Source: Andrena cerasifolii (taxonomy: Eukaryota > Arthropoda > Insecta > Hymenoptera > Andrenidae). Taken from it: DNA of 64,000 nt. The first letter of the stretch is position 1, and the number at the start of each line of letters is the position of its first letter. The notes beneath the pieces are model-generated. The model had not been told where the DNA came from. It made no database searches and was given only the letters and a program-made list of their open reading frames with translations. The stretch is taken from positions 19,497,001-19,561,000 of the forward strand of contig NC_135119.1 in the NCBI RefSeq assembly GCF_050908995.1, in the 5' to 3' direction. The position numbers and the translations under genes were made by a program. Positions 35,612 to 48,510 of the stretch are shown here, in pieces.

Positions 35612-36885
35612 GAAAGCACGTTAACAGAGTTGCGAGAGTCGTCTTAGAATCGGCGGAGTAGTCTTGGGTTGTCTGACAGACGTTTTCACGCTCCGAGCTG
35701 TTGCGAATTATTATCTTTTATTACCACCTAATATTACTTATATACACAATAATCTACCTTTTGCAAAAAGAAATATGTACCTACCTCGCTCCTTTTCCTA
35801 CATAATATTACGCGCATAGACTGGCGCTGCTCATTTTGATTATCCGTGTAACTGGCGAATGCAAGTGCGCCCCATCTACTTTAGCTTCGTCCCCGCCGAG
35901 ATCGCGTCTCGCGGTGCAAATTCTATTCCCCCGCGCGGCAGATTAGAACGCCAGATTCGTAACGCAGCAAGGTACATTATCGCGTTAAACGGGCCTGCGG
36001 ATGCTGCCCTGGCATCGATTTGCATACAAACGATCCGCAGTGTCTGAAGTGACGAGATAATGACGTTAGCCCGGCAAAGAGATCTCACGGGCAGGCATTC
36101 CGGCTCGTAGACCAGCCAGCGATCCTGAAATAGGAACATATGTAACTCGTAATCCCGGGCATGTAAATTAATACCTCAACCGAATCTCCGTGTCGCGGAC
36201 TTGCCGCTGAACACGTACCATCCATGCAGCGCATATTACGACAATCTACGGGGCTGGATAAGTACATATGTGCATACCCACGTAGGTGGGTACATCTAAC
36301 TTCCGTTGCCAGCCGCGCGACGTGGCGCGCTTTGATACGGGACGAATGCTCGTGCAGCTATCGTCCCTTAAGATCGATACCTGTAATTATGACCCTTGCA
36401 TTCGACGGAATTAGCTCACCGCTCCCTCAAGACGCACGCCTTTCGGTCCTGGGTAGGATACTTCGCAGGGAATTGCGTCGTCGCGGATTACAGAGTTCTT
36501 CTTTATACGAGCGACGACTATTCGGCGCACTTCAGTGCCAGCAAGCTTTTGGCAATTAGCGAGGACGATAATTGGGAGATGCGCGAGGAATGTATTTTCA
36601 AGAGGTAGGGTACAATCAATAAATGAACACTCGAGGCTAATGAATGAACGCTATTATACATGGAATTATGTTTGCAACGCGATTGATTCCGCGTGCCTCG
36701 AAAATGATTTGGATATGAAGCAAGAAATTAAAAGAAATTTCTAATTAATTAGTTGCCTGTTTTAGTAATTTATTTTAGTTGTTTTAGTATAAAATGTCCA
36801 TTCACTGGTACGTGTTCATTTACTGGTACTAATTTTCATTTTTATATCTATAAAAGATAATTGTAGGCTAGGCCAAATGTAAGAA
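35612..36885. other. Gene-free stretch with GC-rich patch
   Basis: 35850-36560 is GC- and CpG-rich with overlapping frames. Near 36795-36830, CACTGGTACGTGTTCATT is followed by a near repeat of the same words. No gene is recognised. Confidence 0.45.
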
Positions 36886-36911
36886 GTGTTACTTTTGCCC
36901 CCGCTCTCCCC
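36886..36911. mobile_element. pogo-like element end, relic
   Basis: AGTGTTACTTTTGCCC then CCGCTCTCCCC and TA (36912-36913) matches the right terminus of the pogo-like copy at 12136-13183. The opposite end is not visible; it abuts the TTAA-family fragment that follows. Confidence 0.55.
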
Positions 36912-36913
36912 TA

Positions 36914-37020
36914 CAAATATAGGCATAAACTTTTTAATTAATATAATTAAAGATGTTCCTTTAAGAAAAATCCCAAATATCGCCTTGATTTCAGACCGCC
37001 ACACTAGGGAGACCCCTTGA
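36914..37020 (-). mobile_element. Fragment of TTAAGGGGTCTC-family element
   Basis: Inverted match to the first part of 40460-41151: AAATATAGGCATAAA, AATTAATATAATT, AAAAATCCCAAATAT, and the end AGGGAGACCCCTTGA, whose last four bases are a mutated TTAA. The other half is missing, cut at the pogo-like end. Confidence 0.6.
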
Positions 37021-40000
37021 ATTAAATATAAGATTTGAGAAGAAAAAAACTACAGTACCTATTCATAGAAACGTGTGGAAATGAACGAAAGAAAATTTGA
37101 AAGGTAAAGGTCCACACAAATGCCACAATTCGATAAGAAGTACATACATACGTCCCCAGTTAGACCACTAGAATTTATTAAGAATATCGCGGAGGTAGAA
37201 GGTTGCCCAACAAATCAGTCATGCGTAATTTCATATTAATACGTAAATCTCACACGAAAATTACTTTCAAACAAACGTGGCAGAATGTAATTTTTAAACC
37301 TACCCTTAACCGCTACTTCACATTGTGCTCATGAAAGCTAGCAGCACTGTGTTATGAAAAACAATTCAGCAGCTTCAGCGCAGAATACCGGTGTAACCCT
37401 CGACGTGATATTAAAGAGGACAGATTGAAAGCACTCAGGGCGAACTCTCACTCGACGACGCAATCTAATAAAACCGGTCTCCCAGCAATTCCTTGAATAT
37501 TCCCCTTAATACACCACGAATGGACTTCGTCGAACTGCGCACCGCACCGAGGCGCAATATTTTGTCGTGGATAAATTGACGCGTGACACCCTGTTAAATT
37601 GAGCGCACCTCGGATGAGATACAACGAATTCCAGCAATCCGTGTCGCGGCGGGCGCGTCACGCAGCTCCGTATCGACAGCTACGGGCGGGGAGGGTGGGA
37701 ATACTTGGGCGGCATTTAAGTGGAAAATGGTAATGCCGAAGGGGGAGTTAGAGACGTGGCAGTTTTGCCGTTCCGCGGGCCTGGACGGGCTGCTGGCTAC
37801 TCTGCATTGTAAATCAAGGTCCCCTGCTCGACGTCCACCGGAAAACGTCGGCTCCCATTCGCGGGTTCAAGGAAATTTACGCGTTTCAGCCTCGAGCCTC
37901 GGCATCTGAATCGCAAACCCCGCGATCGTCGAACATCTTTTTTCCCCCCTGTGTAATTCGAATCGCCTGGGATCCGACGGAATTCCATTCGCGCCTCTAA
38001 TTGAATGAAATAAGGTGCTCCCCTGGACTTGTTGCTCGTCTTCCTCTCGTCGCGAGCGTGAAATCTAGTTAAAATTATTATCACCGTTATTATTGAATAA
38101 ATCGGTGGTAATCAGCGTACCAACAAAGCGATAAATAGAATAATATAGGCCAATGTCACAGTCGAACGGTCTTTAACAAACGGTATGACGGTACAGGAAA
38201 ATTATGTAAATTTTTTATCACCTTAAAAGCTTCGGCGTGAACGTGGGAATTGATTTCACAGAAATTAATCGCTGGGATTATTATTCGCCGAAAGTTCGAT
38301 AGTTGCTTAATTATTGAAGCTAAAAAAAGCAGGGGGAAGGAAGGGGTGGAGATTGAGAAGCCGATGTTGCGAAATTATTAATCCCAGCGCTACAATCTTG
38401 AACGATACGCCTGCGAGTGACGGCTCTCGCTTCTCCTGAATGGTGACCCGTTACGATGCATAGAATATGCAACGGGATATTGAATGCCAATAAAAATATT
38501 ACTCGAGACCCATAACTGGGGCGGACCGTACCTCTCCTTTCGAAATAAAACCGGAAGGTAGAAGAAAAAATTGCTTGCCACCAGGTGGTCCAGCTTTTCA
38601 TCGTCGTTCTCTCTGCGAGTGCAACGATGCGTTTCATTGCACTATTATTTAAACACATATTGTTGGTCACGCGCGCGTTGTAATATTACAGAAAGATGGT
38701 TTGCAACTCGGGCGAAGGGAATTGTTTTACCTAGGTTAGTCAAATATTTTTCAGTAACAGCATATTGATTTTTCATGCCGAGCTTTTAGGGCTGTTTTCG
38801 ATCCGCAAACACGAATTTGAAGCGTTACAGAAAATACGTGGTAAATATCATCGCGCGTTCTACTTCTCCGTGGATTTCGCTCAAAGCGGGAGCGTACAAA
38901 CTGGCCGATGTTCCTTGTCAGTTTCGCGAGTAGGTACTATCTATCTCGCAGGTACTCGATCCTCTTTCATTACGCCCCACCGCTCTCTCCCCAGATTCTT
39001 CGGGATATTTCTCCATTAAATCTATTCCCCGGGCACACAAAGCTCGCCGATATGGTAGCGTCACATATCCCCGAGCGCGTACTCTTTTTTTTTTTTTTTT
39101 TTTTTACGCCAGCCCGGAAGGAGGTAATTCGATGATTCCGTGCAACCGCCTCTACCAATATTTGCCCCGTTTTTACTGCTTTGCCACGTACCTTCGCCGA
39201 AATATTGGAAGTCGTAACGCGGGATCCAGGCTACCGATATCCGTGCGAAGGTTTATTCGCAGATGTATTCCCGCATTCGTATGCCGAATGGCGCATAAGT
39301 CTCGCGGTTGAAATTCCCCGCGGGATGCCTTTGGGATATTTTACCGATTCCCTAAATATCTCGCGGGAATATATATCTCGCGGCAGCGGGAAGTAGGCAC
39401 GGCCAAGAATTACGGCGCGTTGTCGCTGCGGTTCGAGGCTTTCCGAGCCCGCGGATCCAGAGAAATCCTGGCCAGCGCGCATTCGACTTTCAAATTTTAC
39501 GACCCCTCCCCCCGGTCCCCGGTGACGACGGTATCGCCTTTACTCGAGTCGCATGTTTAATCGACGACTCGGGTTCCCTTAGAAAAATGGAAACACGCCG
39601 GGGCGTTGCTTTCGTCGACGTCCAATGGTCGCTGGAATCTTTATTCCACCTCTGAGGTTCTCGAAAATGGGACGTGCTGCCGGGCAAGATGGAGTGCGCG
39701 CGGGTAAACTCAGGCTCCAGTTGAGAATCGAGTGACCGAACTCCTCGGTCGCGTTATCTTTCAAATTTAAATTCGACAGCTAAGATGGGTAACGGAAGTG
39801 ATAGATCCGCTGTTCGGATAAACTATGGGGCAGAATGGGGAGCAGGGGCAGGAAGGACGGTCGGTTCATATTCGGGAATGGACTGTCGAAGAGCTAATTC
39901 CGAAAAGTAGTTGAGTGGTACGATAAAGCAGAAGGGTGGCCGGGGGGCTAGCGCAATAAAGCTGTTGCTCGCAACCACTTTCAGTTTTGCTTTATGTAGT

Positions 40001-40459
40001 TCCGCGGCGATAACACGGCGACGATAAATAAATGGCGAAATCCATAATCGTTTCGGGGCTGTCGAATTCAGATACTATCGCGGTCTATAAATTCCTTTTT
40101 AACCGTCGCCTCGTCCAATAGGATCTATGCCAGGCAAAACGCGCGCACACAATGGAAAATAGAAGCCACTGGGGGGTACGGGGACGCGGTGTCGTCGATC
40201 TTTGCCATCGACGTCGCGGATACTTTACGTGCCAAGTCGAAAGTATCATTAGGAAGTAACATTCCGAAACTCGTGACTGAGGGGCGTACGCTTAATAACC
40301 ACAATGTTGAATTTTTTTGTGGCATAAATAGGATAGAATTACCTACCGCGAGAATTAATCTCGAAGTTGGTGTCAAGAGGGGGTAGTTTAGGCAGTGGTG
40401 ACTAGGAGAAATTAAATATTTGCAGTTATTATTAAATGTTGCAGTAATAACGGAATGTC
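37021..40459. other. Gene-free stretch, GC-rich in parts
   Basis: GC- and CpG-rich patches at about 37550-38050 and 38400-40180 with overlapping frames up to 116 codons, and no domain. A 19-base T run near 39087-39105. No RNA gene or transposon was recognised. Confidence 0.45.
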
Positions 40460-41151
40460 TTAAGGGGTCTCTCTACTTTGACGGCTTAAAGAGCAGCGCC
40501 ATATTTGGGATTTTTTTTAAGAGAAACCCTTAAATTATATTAATTGAAAATTTTATGCCTATATTTGTACATATTTAGGCAACCTTTTAAAAAAAATTGA
40601 ATTAGAAAAAACGGTACCTGAAACTTTAAACCCGTTTTTGTTAAAACGAGGTTTTTCGAATTTGTTAGCATGATATCTCAAAAACCAATCATCCGGTTTA
40701 CTTCAAACTTGGCATATATCTTCAGTAGATGTCCCATTCTCGTCGGTACTAAAACTGAGTCAGATTTTGCAAAATTAGACTTTTGCGACTTAAAAAAAGC
40801 GGCGATTCTTTTTGCAGAAATCGATGTCTGTTTTAGACGCTGCTATTTTTTTTTAATTTTCAGTATTTCTGATTTAATCTAGTTCAGGCGATAGCCACAC
40901 TCATACAGATTATACAAAGTTTTAAATTTTCTATTTCAGACAACTACAACGGCTGATTTTATGCTAAAAATGCGCATATGATTTTAGTGAGGCGCTCTAT
41001 TTGAAGCACTATAACTCCGAATCTAACCACTATTTTTGCATACAATTTTTTTTTCATATTCTTTAAAGATTGACAAATGAAGCCACAAAGTTGCAAGTAA
41101 ATGCGTTTGATTGTTTTGTTTTAAAAATGTCCCGAAGTTCGCATCCCTTAA
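40460..41151. mobile_element. TTAA-flanked element, TTAAGGGGTCTC family
   Basis: TTAAGGGGTCTCTCTACTTT (40460) to GCATCCCTTAA (ending 41151). Only the last 7-8 bases are clearly inverted (TTAAGGG and CCCTTAA). The left 110 bp recurs inverted at 36914-37020. The interior is AT-rich and non-coding. The right end is inferred from the CCCTTAA motif and may be wrong. Confidence 0.5.
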
Positions 41152-43306
41152 TTTATCGTGAAATACTTGTGCAGGTGATTATGAAAATGGTATAAGTTTC
41201 ACACTCTTGCGTTTGGGCGTATTAAAAAATATTTTTCCATTATTGAACTAAATGTTTCACAACGTATGTATATGCTCTTCCAATGTCAAACTTATCTGTC
41301 GTTGTAAAATTGTATGCGTAACATTGAATGTCTCTCAAATTTCAAAAGCACAGGGGCGCCAAATCTGCAAACCCGCCCCTGGGTACATCTCTGATATCTG
41401 TCGAAAGAAGGATGCTCATATTCCAACGAAGCATTTACCCAAACACTTTTCTTATCAGTTCTATCGAGTCGCTGCTGAAAACTATCAAGAAACTATTCGT
41501 ATTTTGCCTGGCGCGCTCTATTTAGGCGGGGGTGTCAAGTTTTACAGGAATAGCTTGGGAACGAAATAGGTTCGTGTCAGAGGAAACTTGGAGGCAAGTT
41601 GGCGCAACTCGATCCCGCTGACGAATATTCATTAGGACCGTATTAATTATGGCCAGCAAAGTGTTTAACTAATTAGCGTGTGCTCTATGACTACGGAACT
41701 CGGGAGACGGAATTGTTCTGTGCCTTTGTTGATACCAATTACCTAAGTAGAGGCAAGATTCCCGATAAGATCATCGGCACGTCAGGGGGCGGTCCTTGTA
41801 ACGCGAGGGATGCAGGTGCAGCCGAAATTTGAGTATTTAGCACGGCGCGTTGTTAACAGGGAATTGTATAGTCCGGATTTTGAGTTGCAACCCTGCAGAG
41901 TGTAACGGAAACTTCTCTATCTTAATCTAATTTAGATGCAGGTTCCACGCGAAATATCGATAGAAAGCGTTGCCGAATTTAGCGATCAGAATTGCAGAAA
42001 CAGCATTCGGTAATATAAATTCTGGATGGAAGTAGATTCAAGTCACAAATTGTATTAATAAAAAACACTCTGTATTAATAAAGTCGATATATTAATAAAT
42101 TCCATAGATTTCCTGACAGTGTCACAGAAGTTTAGAATGACTTGCCAATTGTCATAAATATTATTATTATTATTCAATTTTTTTGTTCACTTAAAAACAG
42201 TCAAAAGTGGAGTTACACCCCGGTTGCTGCAAGCTCCCGAATTATTCTGAAGCCAGAAACAGAAGCGGGAGGCTGGAACTGGTCGTGCGATTAAAACGGG
42301 GCGCAGAAATTTCGCTGGGCGAGAAAAGCCAGCGAAAGAAGGCCGCTGATAGCACCGATAACGATATTCGCATCCGGCCCTGTGCCCCTGTCAAAGGAAG
42401 TAGGTTGCACCTGCAGGCGAGCATCGACAAGGGGACGTCGAGCCGGGCAGCTCACAAGCGGCAACCTATCGCGATCATAAACCACGCTCGCTTGACGCAA
42501 GCTGGTCGCGCGCCGCGACAGAGCGGCGTTATAATAAGTTTCGGGCGTAAATTATGCCAAGGAGCCCGGGGATCTCGGCAATCAACCACAAAGCGGATTA
42601 CACGGGCGTTAATCTTCCAGGTAAACTTCCGAGGACGCGGATCGCGAGGACGAGCGCGGCCAGCCAGCCGGTAAATATCGTTTGCTCGCGTTTTCATCGG
42701 GCGAGGATAACGCGTCGTCGCGCGGGCTTTTTGTTCCGTTCCATTGCTCCAATTTCGCCATCGCCGGCCGCGTCGATGCGCCTGGCACGGAGATTTACGG
42801 TTAAAACCGTGGCGCGTTTAATTTCCACCGCTACGGGGGGAAGAACTTCGCACCCTTGCCCTCCGGGGATTAGATTAAGCATCGCCCGGCTGTTTCTTTT
42901 CGCTCGCTAGTCGCGCGTGACCATCGAGAGACCGGTAACACCGTTAACGGCAAAAATGTCCGGCAAGTTGAGTCCTCGAAAAAGGTGGCGGTGAGACGTG
43001 CTGGAGGCGTGGCTGGGCGAGACCTCGGGCTCGAAACAGCACGGGAATCAGCAGTTTCTAAGTGCGAGGGAGACCTGGGAAACTTTTGAAATGGAATGAC
43101 ACGCGATTAAGAAATGTCTTATCAGGCAGGGAACTCATTCGATGTAATTTCAAGTTTGAACGAAACATCGGTGGCAAGTAGCGAGCCAGGCTTTTAATTT
43201 AACATCGCGAATCGAAGTTTGTCATTTTCGTAGTTGAACTTCGTGGTATTGCCCAGCGGTGATTTTTGCTTGGTAATCTTAGAAGATAATGGCTCGAATT
43301 CTTTAA
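41152..43306. other. Gene-free stretch with GC-rich patch
   Basis: 42200-43080 is strongly GC- and CpG-rich with frames of up to 155 codons on both strands (Arg/Ser/Ala-rich, no domain). The frame 41252-41569 shows nothing familiar. No RNA or repeat recognised beyond a short ATT run near 42162. Confidence 0.45.
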
Positions 43307-44013
43307 TTGAAAGGGTTATACTCTTAGGACCGTGAAAAGTGGGGGCACTTTATGAATTTTTTTACCTGTAAGTAATTTTGTTAAACAAGAATCGTAATAT
43401 GCACTTAAAAGCTTATAATTTAAAGAATATTTTCAACAAAAGAAATGACGATAATTCGTCTTGGTCGTTGTATAGCTGCTGTTGAACAAAGGAGGGTGGT
43501 CTCGTAAGGAGTTTGCGGTGCCAAAAATATTTCCTCCGGGTGTCATCCAAAAGAAAAAAAGAAAAATGTCCCTTAAAGTATGTGAAAGAGACTAGTCTTT
43601 ATCATACGCTATTTTTTAAATTTTTATTTAAGAAAAAAAAGATCGTTTGAACTTTAATTCAACCCCGTAATGCCATTTTTTAGACTTTCATCAGTTTTTT
43701 AATGATTGAAACATAACTATGGATAGTACTTAAAAAAACCGTATGATAAAGAGTAGATATTGATGTAAGAAATAATCGTGCTAAGTTTCGTTCAAATCGG
43801 TTCAGCAGTTTTTGAAATATCATTAAAAGTATTTTGAAAATAACGTTTAACGTTTAAGGTACAGGTTAAAGTGAGATCATTTTTTTTTAATTTATCGAAA
43901 ATCGTCGATTCTGGGGCCACAGAATTGACCTTACTTTGATATTGTAGCTTCTGCCAATTCTTTATTGGAAACATTGATTTTTTCGTCTATTCTAAGTGTC
44001 TGTAACCCCTTAA
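43307..44013. mobile_element. Possible TTAA-type element, degraded
   Basis: TTGAAAGGGTTATACTCTTAG (43307) and CTAAGTGTCTGTAACCCCTTAA (ending 44013) look like inverted ends with one mutated TTAA. Arms are not otherwise matched, so this is tentative. The inner phrase CAAATCGGTTCAGCAGTTT is common in insect repeats. Confidence 0.35.
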
Positions 44014-44043
44014 AAAATGGCATTCAACTTTGTTTGATTCCTA

Positions 44044-44181
44044 GGGCGGTATTCTCAGTCGCTACTTATTCTTAAGCAAATGCTTAAGCATTCGGCGTCC
44101 TTGACTAGCTACTAGGTTAGTAGAGGATGCTGTATGCTTAAGCATTTGCTTAAGAATAAGTAGCGACTGAGAATACCGCCC
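44044..44181. mobile_element. PIF/Harbinger-like MITE
   Basis: GGGCGGTATTCTCAGTCGCT and its exact complement form about 48-bp inverted arms (44044-44091, 44134-44181) rich in CTTAAGCA / TGCTTAAG. Flanks are CTA on both sides (44041-44043 and 44182-44184), a 3-bp duplication as in PIF/Harbinger; GG-rich ends fit too. The 138-bp element is non-coding and nearly unmutated, so it may be young. Confidence 0.75.
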
Positions 44182-44184
44182 CTA

Positions 44185-45405
44185 GACCCTCCTAGAAACG
44201 ATTTATTGCCAGAACAAAAAATAAGTATGTGATTGGTGCCATGAAACTACATTTCTGTAAAGAATCGTGTATTTTAATTTTCAACTGATCGAACTTCCCC
44301 TGTAAGTAAAATGAATTTTAATGTCTGCGAGTTAGAGAAACAGCAATAAATATTAACTCGCAATTGTATAGAAAAATTAGGATTTCTCGCAGAGAATCTC
44401 AGTGATACTGAACGTTTAAATAAAATCAAATTACAACGTACAGTATTCATTTTGATTTTAAGATAACCGTCTACAAAGAAGGAGGAGAATAGACCACAGA
44501 TTAATGCTTCACATTGCACCCTTCCAAAAATTCACTTTTCACTACTTATCTGCAGCCATCGCTTGGTTTATCTTTAAATAAAGATTTTATTAGGCTTGTA
44601 TTTCAAAAGACCCCGTTAACCCCGGGGATCATTCTATTAAAACCATTTATCTGCTCCCTGGGAGGTTCTCTTGGAAGTAAGTATTGTACTTTCCCAAAGT
44701 TATCTGGAGCTCCCAGAGGAGTCCTTCGCCAGTCCCCTTTCTTTCATCTTTCCCTCATTTTTCAGCGGCCCTTATCAGTATCAAGTCGCGTTACTAATAT
44801 CCCACGGTTTCCGGCTATTATACTTATGCAGTTACCATTCGTATCTTCTTCACGAGTGAGATACTCCCTTTACGTGGATGCTCCAACGATCCTACCCTTT
44901 TATGGCATTGTCCATTGCCAGCAAACTTTAACAGTATTCGGTGCATGCAAATGCTGTTTCGTCCATTCGATCATTAGAGGCCCTTGGATAATATTACACA
45001 AACGGAGTGACTTCTGCTTAAACTCCGTCGTGGTAAAATAAGCCTTGCATTACATTTGAAAGAAAATTTTAACTACTGTCTGAGAAGATAAGCGTACAGC
45101 TACGACATTCTACTATTTCTCAGGTGAAATCCGATTAGTGTTCTTATATGAGGGATTTTGTCTGTCATATATTTTCATCACTTCGTTTCTGTAGCATGGC
45201 TTTCTTATCAGGAAAAATATTTAAATATTAGAGAATTCATTTACAGTCCTTACGGATTTCCACCCCTATCTTAATTTGTCTATTTTTATTGTGTTTGTGT
45301 AGTTTGAAGGATACCTGCTTGTAAATGTGCATATATAAATCACTATCATTAGTTTCTGCTATTCGTATCGTTATTATATAAATAATTATATATTCAGCTT
45401 AACTT
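44185..45405. other. Gene-free stretch
   Basis: A 175-codon + frame (44514-45041) lacks any recognisable domain; the opposite strand reads as short blocks broken by stops. No RNA gene. AT-rich. Confidence 0.4.
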
Positions 45406-45964
45406 ACAAGGGGAGGACACCATGAGGTAGACACCAATTTTGATGAGCCTTGGCACGATGGATTTATGTCGAAAATAAGTAAATAGGTGTCCGAGCGTTT
45501 CTGCCAATGGGCCTTAATAATAAAAATATTTACATGTAAATTATTAAAAATTTCATAGTGGCCGTGGGGTTTTAGTGGTAAAAATCTCACACTACCCTGG
45601 CGTCCGCGGGAGATTCCCTTCTGGAGGCGTCGGGGTGTCTTTTGAAGATGTCTCCACGTTAAAAAAAACTTTATAAATTTTTTTTTATAAATTATTTTTC
45701 TTATAATTTTTTTTATATTTTTTTTTAACTTGGGGAAATCTTCAAAATGCACCCCGACTCCTTCAGAGTCCGAGAGAATTTACCCATTAAAACCCCACGG
45801 CCACTATGAAATTTTTAATAATTTTTAATATTTCTGTAAATATCTCTATTATTAAGGCCCATTGGCAGAAACGCTCGGACATCTATTTAATTATTTTCGA
45901 TATAGATCCATCGTGCCAAGGCTCATCAAAATCGGTGTCTACCACATGGTGTGCTCCGCTTGTT
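45406..45964. mobile_element. Foldback element, full copy (ACAAGGGGAGG family)
   Basis: ACAAGGGGAGGACACCATG (45406) and CATGGTGTGCTCCGCTTGT (ending 45964) bound inverted arms of about 260 bp, meeting at an A/T-rich turn near 45660-45740. The left arm is longer than the right, with an extra CACACTACCCTGGCG block. It matches the truncated copy at 25290-25651. Open frames are by-products of the arms. Confidence 0.8.
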
Positions 45965-46684
45965 AGTTACGTGTCACAGAAATTATTGACATGTAAAGAA
46001 TTAAATAATATTGCTGAATAATCTGTGCTCGATACAGTTTCCAAAATTATCAATGTACATATACAAAATTGTAGAATGATTTATGTCTGACTATATACGA
46101 ATCAGTATCACTTGCGCTGTCTTTATTACTATGTTCTCCTCCTCCTTAATCACAGTTTTCAACCTCATGGTTACCCATACTTATTTACTTATTACATCTT
46201 TGTGTAATTTTCTATCTATGCATTACCGTATGCAATTTAAAAAAAAACTTTGATTAGAAGCTTCATTATATAGTTCCCCAGTGACATCTACGTTCGATCT
46301 ATGTATATGGAAAATTTTCTTATATACGGTTCGGAAGATGTTACCGGACGATGAAATTTCGAAGAAAGTGATGTCGATAGCATGAATATAGGATGATTCT
46401 AGAAAGTGGGTCAAGCTGTAGCTCCTCACCAAGGCATGGTAGAAAATATTGGTAGAAGGAAACGTTGCATTGTTTAACCGTTTAACGGAAACCACGCTGC
46501 TCTGAACATATATTTTCTGTACACGTAATAATACAGTCGTATTTTAAAATTACAGTTTCTCTACAATAGGATTTTATCATATTTTTCTGCCTCGACTACT
46601 ATGTATTTATATGTGGGTTTAAATATTAAGGCAGACATCGAAAACTACATACCTATTTCTGAGGTGCTTTATAGTTCGGTATTA
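45965..46684. other. Gene-free stretch
   Basis: A minus frame of 90 codons at 46223-46495 has no family features. Nothing else is seen. Confidence 0.45.
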
Positions 46685-47060
46685 ACTAAATAAAAAATTA
46701 TTTAAATAATGGATCAAATAAAAGTTATTTTAATTTTAGAGTATTTGACGAATAAAGTTACTTTTTTTATTCGTCGAGCGTTTCAACTTCAGCGTCGCAT
46801 AAATTTATCAAAATTAACTTTAACATTAGCTTTATTTGACGGCAAATAATTTTCGTAATCCCCGACCCTCAACGGCTTGAATACACGCACTAGAAAATTA
46901 TTCAATATCAACTAAAGTTAAAGTTACAATTAAAGTTAAAATTGAGAAATTATTCATCGAATAAAATTAACCCGGTTCAAAATTTCCGGGTTAAAGTTAA
47001 CCCGGTATAAAATTTCGAATAACGAATAAAAGTTAAAAAAAAATTATTCGTTATTCGAAA
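46685..47060. repeat. Dispersed repeat relic, copy 2
   Basis: AAATAAAAAATTATTTAAAT and GGATCAAATAAAAG match 26087-26215, followed by repeated TTAAAGTTAACCCGG and GAATAACGAATAAA words. AT-rich with internal duplications; boundaries approximate. Confidence 0.5.
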
Positions 47061-47992
47061 TTTTATTCAAATCAAAATTCTCCCCATCTCTGCTTTACAG
47101 TTTGCATATCTACAAGATGATTATTTTGCTGCGCCGAATATTGAAACGTTCAATAGACGCTAATTTGGCTAGTATTGCATTATTCAGTTATTATTTTATA
47201 TATTGTTTGTTTCTGCAGAACGGTCGAGTGCGCGCGGAATGGTTGAGCAAAAGGAAAAAGGGATGGAAGTTTATAAACGAGGAGTACGTGCTTCGCGCAG
47301 CACGACTCAATTACATTTACCGTCTCTACATCATAATGCCGGTATATGCTCCATAACATCTGGCGTACACTGACTGCAGATCACTAATCCAGCAATGCAC
47401 GTGAATCCATCGTAATTAAATTTCGATTATACAAACGTAGCTGGCACACGGGAACGGGGACGCACGTGCGCCTCCGTCCCCTGTGTCACCAGCTTCTCGC
47501 GAATCATTGACGCGTGTATTTATTTATGAATATTCAGTCAGTGTGCGCATAGGCAATCGCCAATCCTGAAATGGACACAAACGAACGTGCTGGATTTCAA
47601 TCTGCGCGGCTCTCGCTAATATTTATCGGGATTCCGTAGTAAAATAAATTCCGACGCGGCTCGTATGTTTCACTGGTTACCAACCCCCGTAAATCCTCGA
47701 CTCACCGCGCGAACCATCAAACTTGCACAGTTTTCGGGTTAACGATGTGGGAGGGGGGTAGTTTCGTGTGTGAATCAAGAATCAATGACTAAAACGTTCT
47801 CGAGATCATAGTTAAATAGGTGCCGACTGCAAGTACCGTAGAACATTCAGTATCCGAATTGTAGAAGGATTAGTACATAATAATTATATGAACTTGGGTA
47901 CAACTGAAAGCTCTTGAGAATGAAGCTTCTTAATTTGCCCTACAACAGTGTCCAATTTTCCACGAGTTACTCCACCCCTTAAGGGTTCCTCA
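47061..47992. other. Gene-free stretch
   Basis: GC-rich patch at about 47430-47750. CCCCTTAAGGG at 47976-47986 looks like two TTAA-type ends abutting, but no matching far ends were found. Confidence 0.4.
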
Positions 47993-48072
47993 AAGCTTAC
48001 GATGTTAATAAACATTGCGTCAAAGAACAAGTCTCAGCTTCAATTTATTTCTTCGTATATAATTGAAAAAGG
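47993..48072. repeat. Dispersed repeat, copy 2
   Basis: AAGCTTACGATGTTAATAAA onward matches 5472-5549 in the same orientation. Confidence 0.65.
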
Positions 48073-48242
48073 AACACTATTGGTATTCGATAATTAGGCA
48101 GAAAATAGTTTCTGCAGTAAAAGTTCTTATTTAATAATAAAAACAGATACCGTATTGTGCTCTGGATGTAGATTTTGTACTGTTTTTAATTTTTTTTAAG
48201 TAGAAAACAGGTGATTAGGTTTAGGGCGAAGTGAATCACCGT

Positions 48243-48510
48243 CGTGTCCGAATTTCTACTCACCAAAATTTTAGCAACATAATCGCACAATTCAATATAT
48301 GCTGTAACCTCTATTTCTATTCGAAGGCATTTTATTTTTTGTTTATCATTATTTTATGCTTTACTGTTGTGTTACAAAACATCCCCATAAAAGATGTAAC
48401 TTATTTTAACCTGAAAAGGCAACATATTATGTGAGTAGAATTTGGTACAAATGGTGAGTAGAAATACGTACATCGCTATTTTTCGTGAGCAGAAATACGG
48501 ACATCTAAAG
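48243..48510. repeat. Short repeated motif cluster (GAGTAGAAATACG)
   Basis: GTGAGTAGAAATACGTACAT (about 48463) and GTGAGCAGAAATACGGACAT (about 48485) are tandem-like direct copies; the inverted form GTGTCCGAATTTCTACTCAC lies at 48243-48262. This could be the inverted ends of a degraded element about 240 bp long. No target duplication found. Confidence 0.45.

Noticed and set aside
42207..42910. 155- and 118-codon frames
   Set aside because: GC- and CpG-rich region open on both strands; composition of chance frames.
43871..43884. GTGAGATCATTTT, resembling the bantam microRNA 5' end
   Set aside because: The match stops after the seed and no hairpin partner is visible.
44514..45041. 175-codon + frame
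   Set aside because: No motif, low-complexity Ser/Leu/Phe character, no splice context; considered chance.
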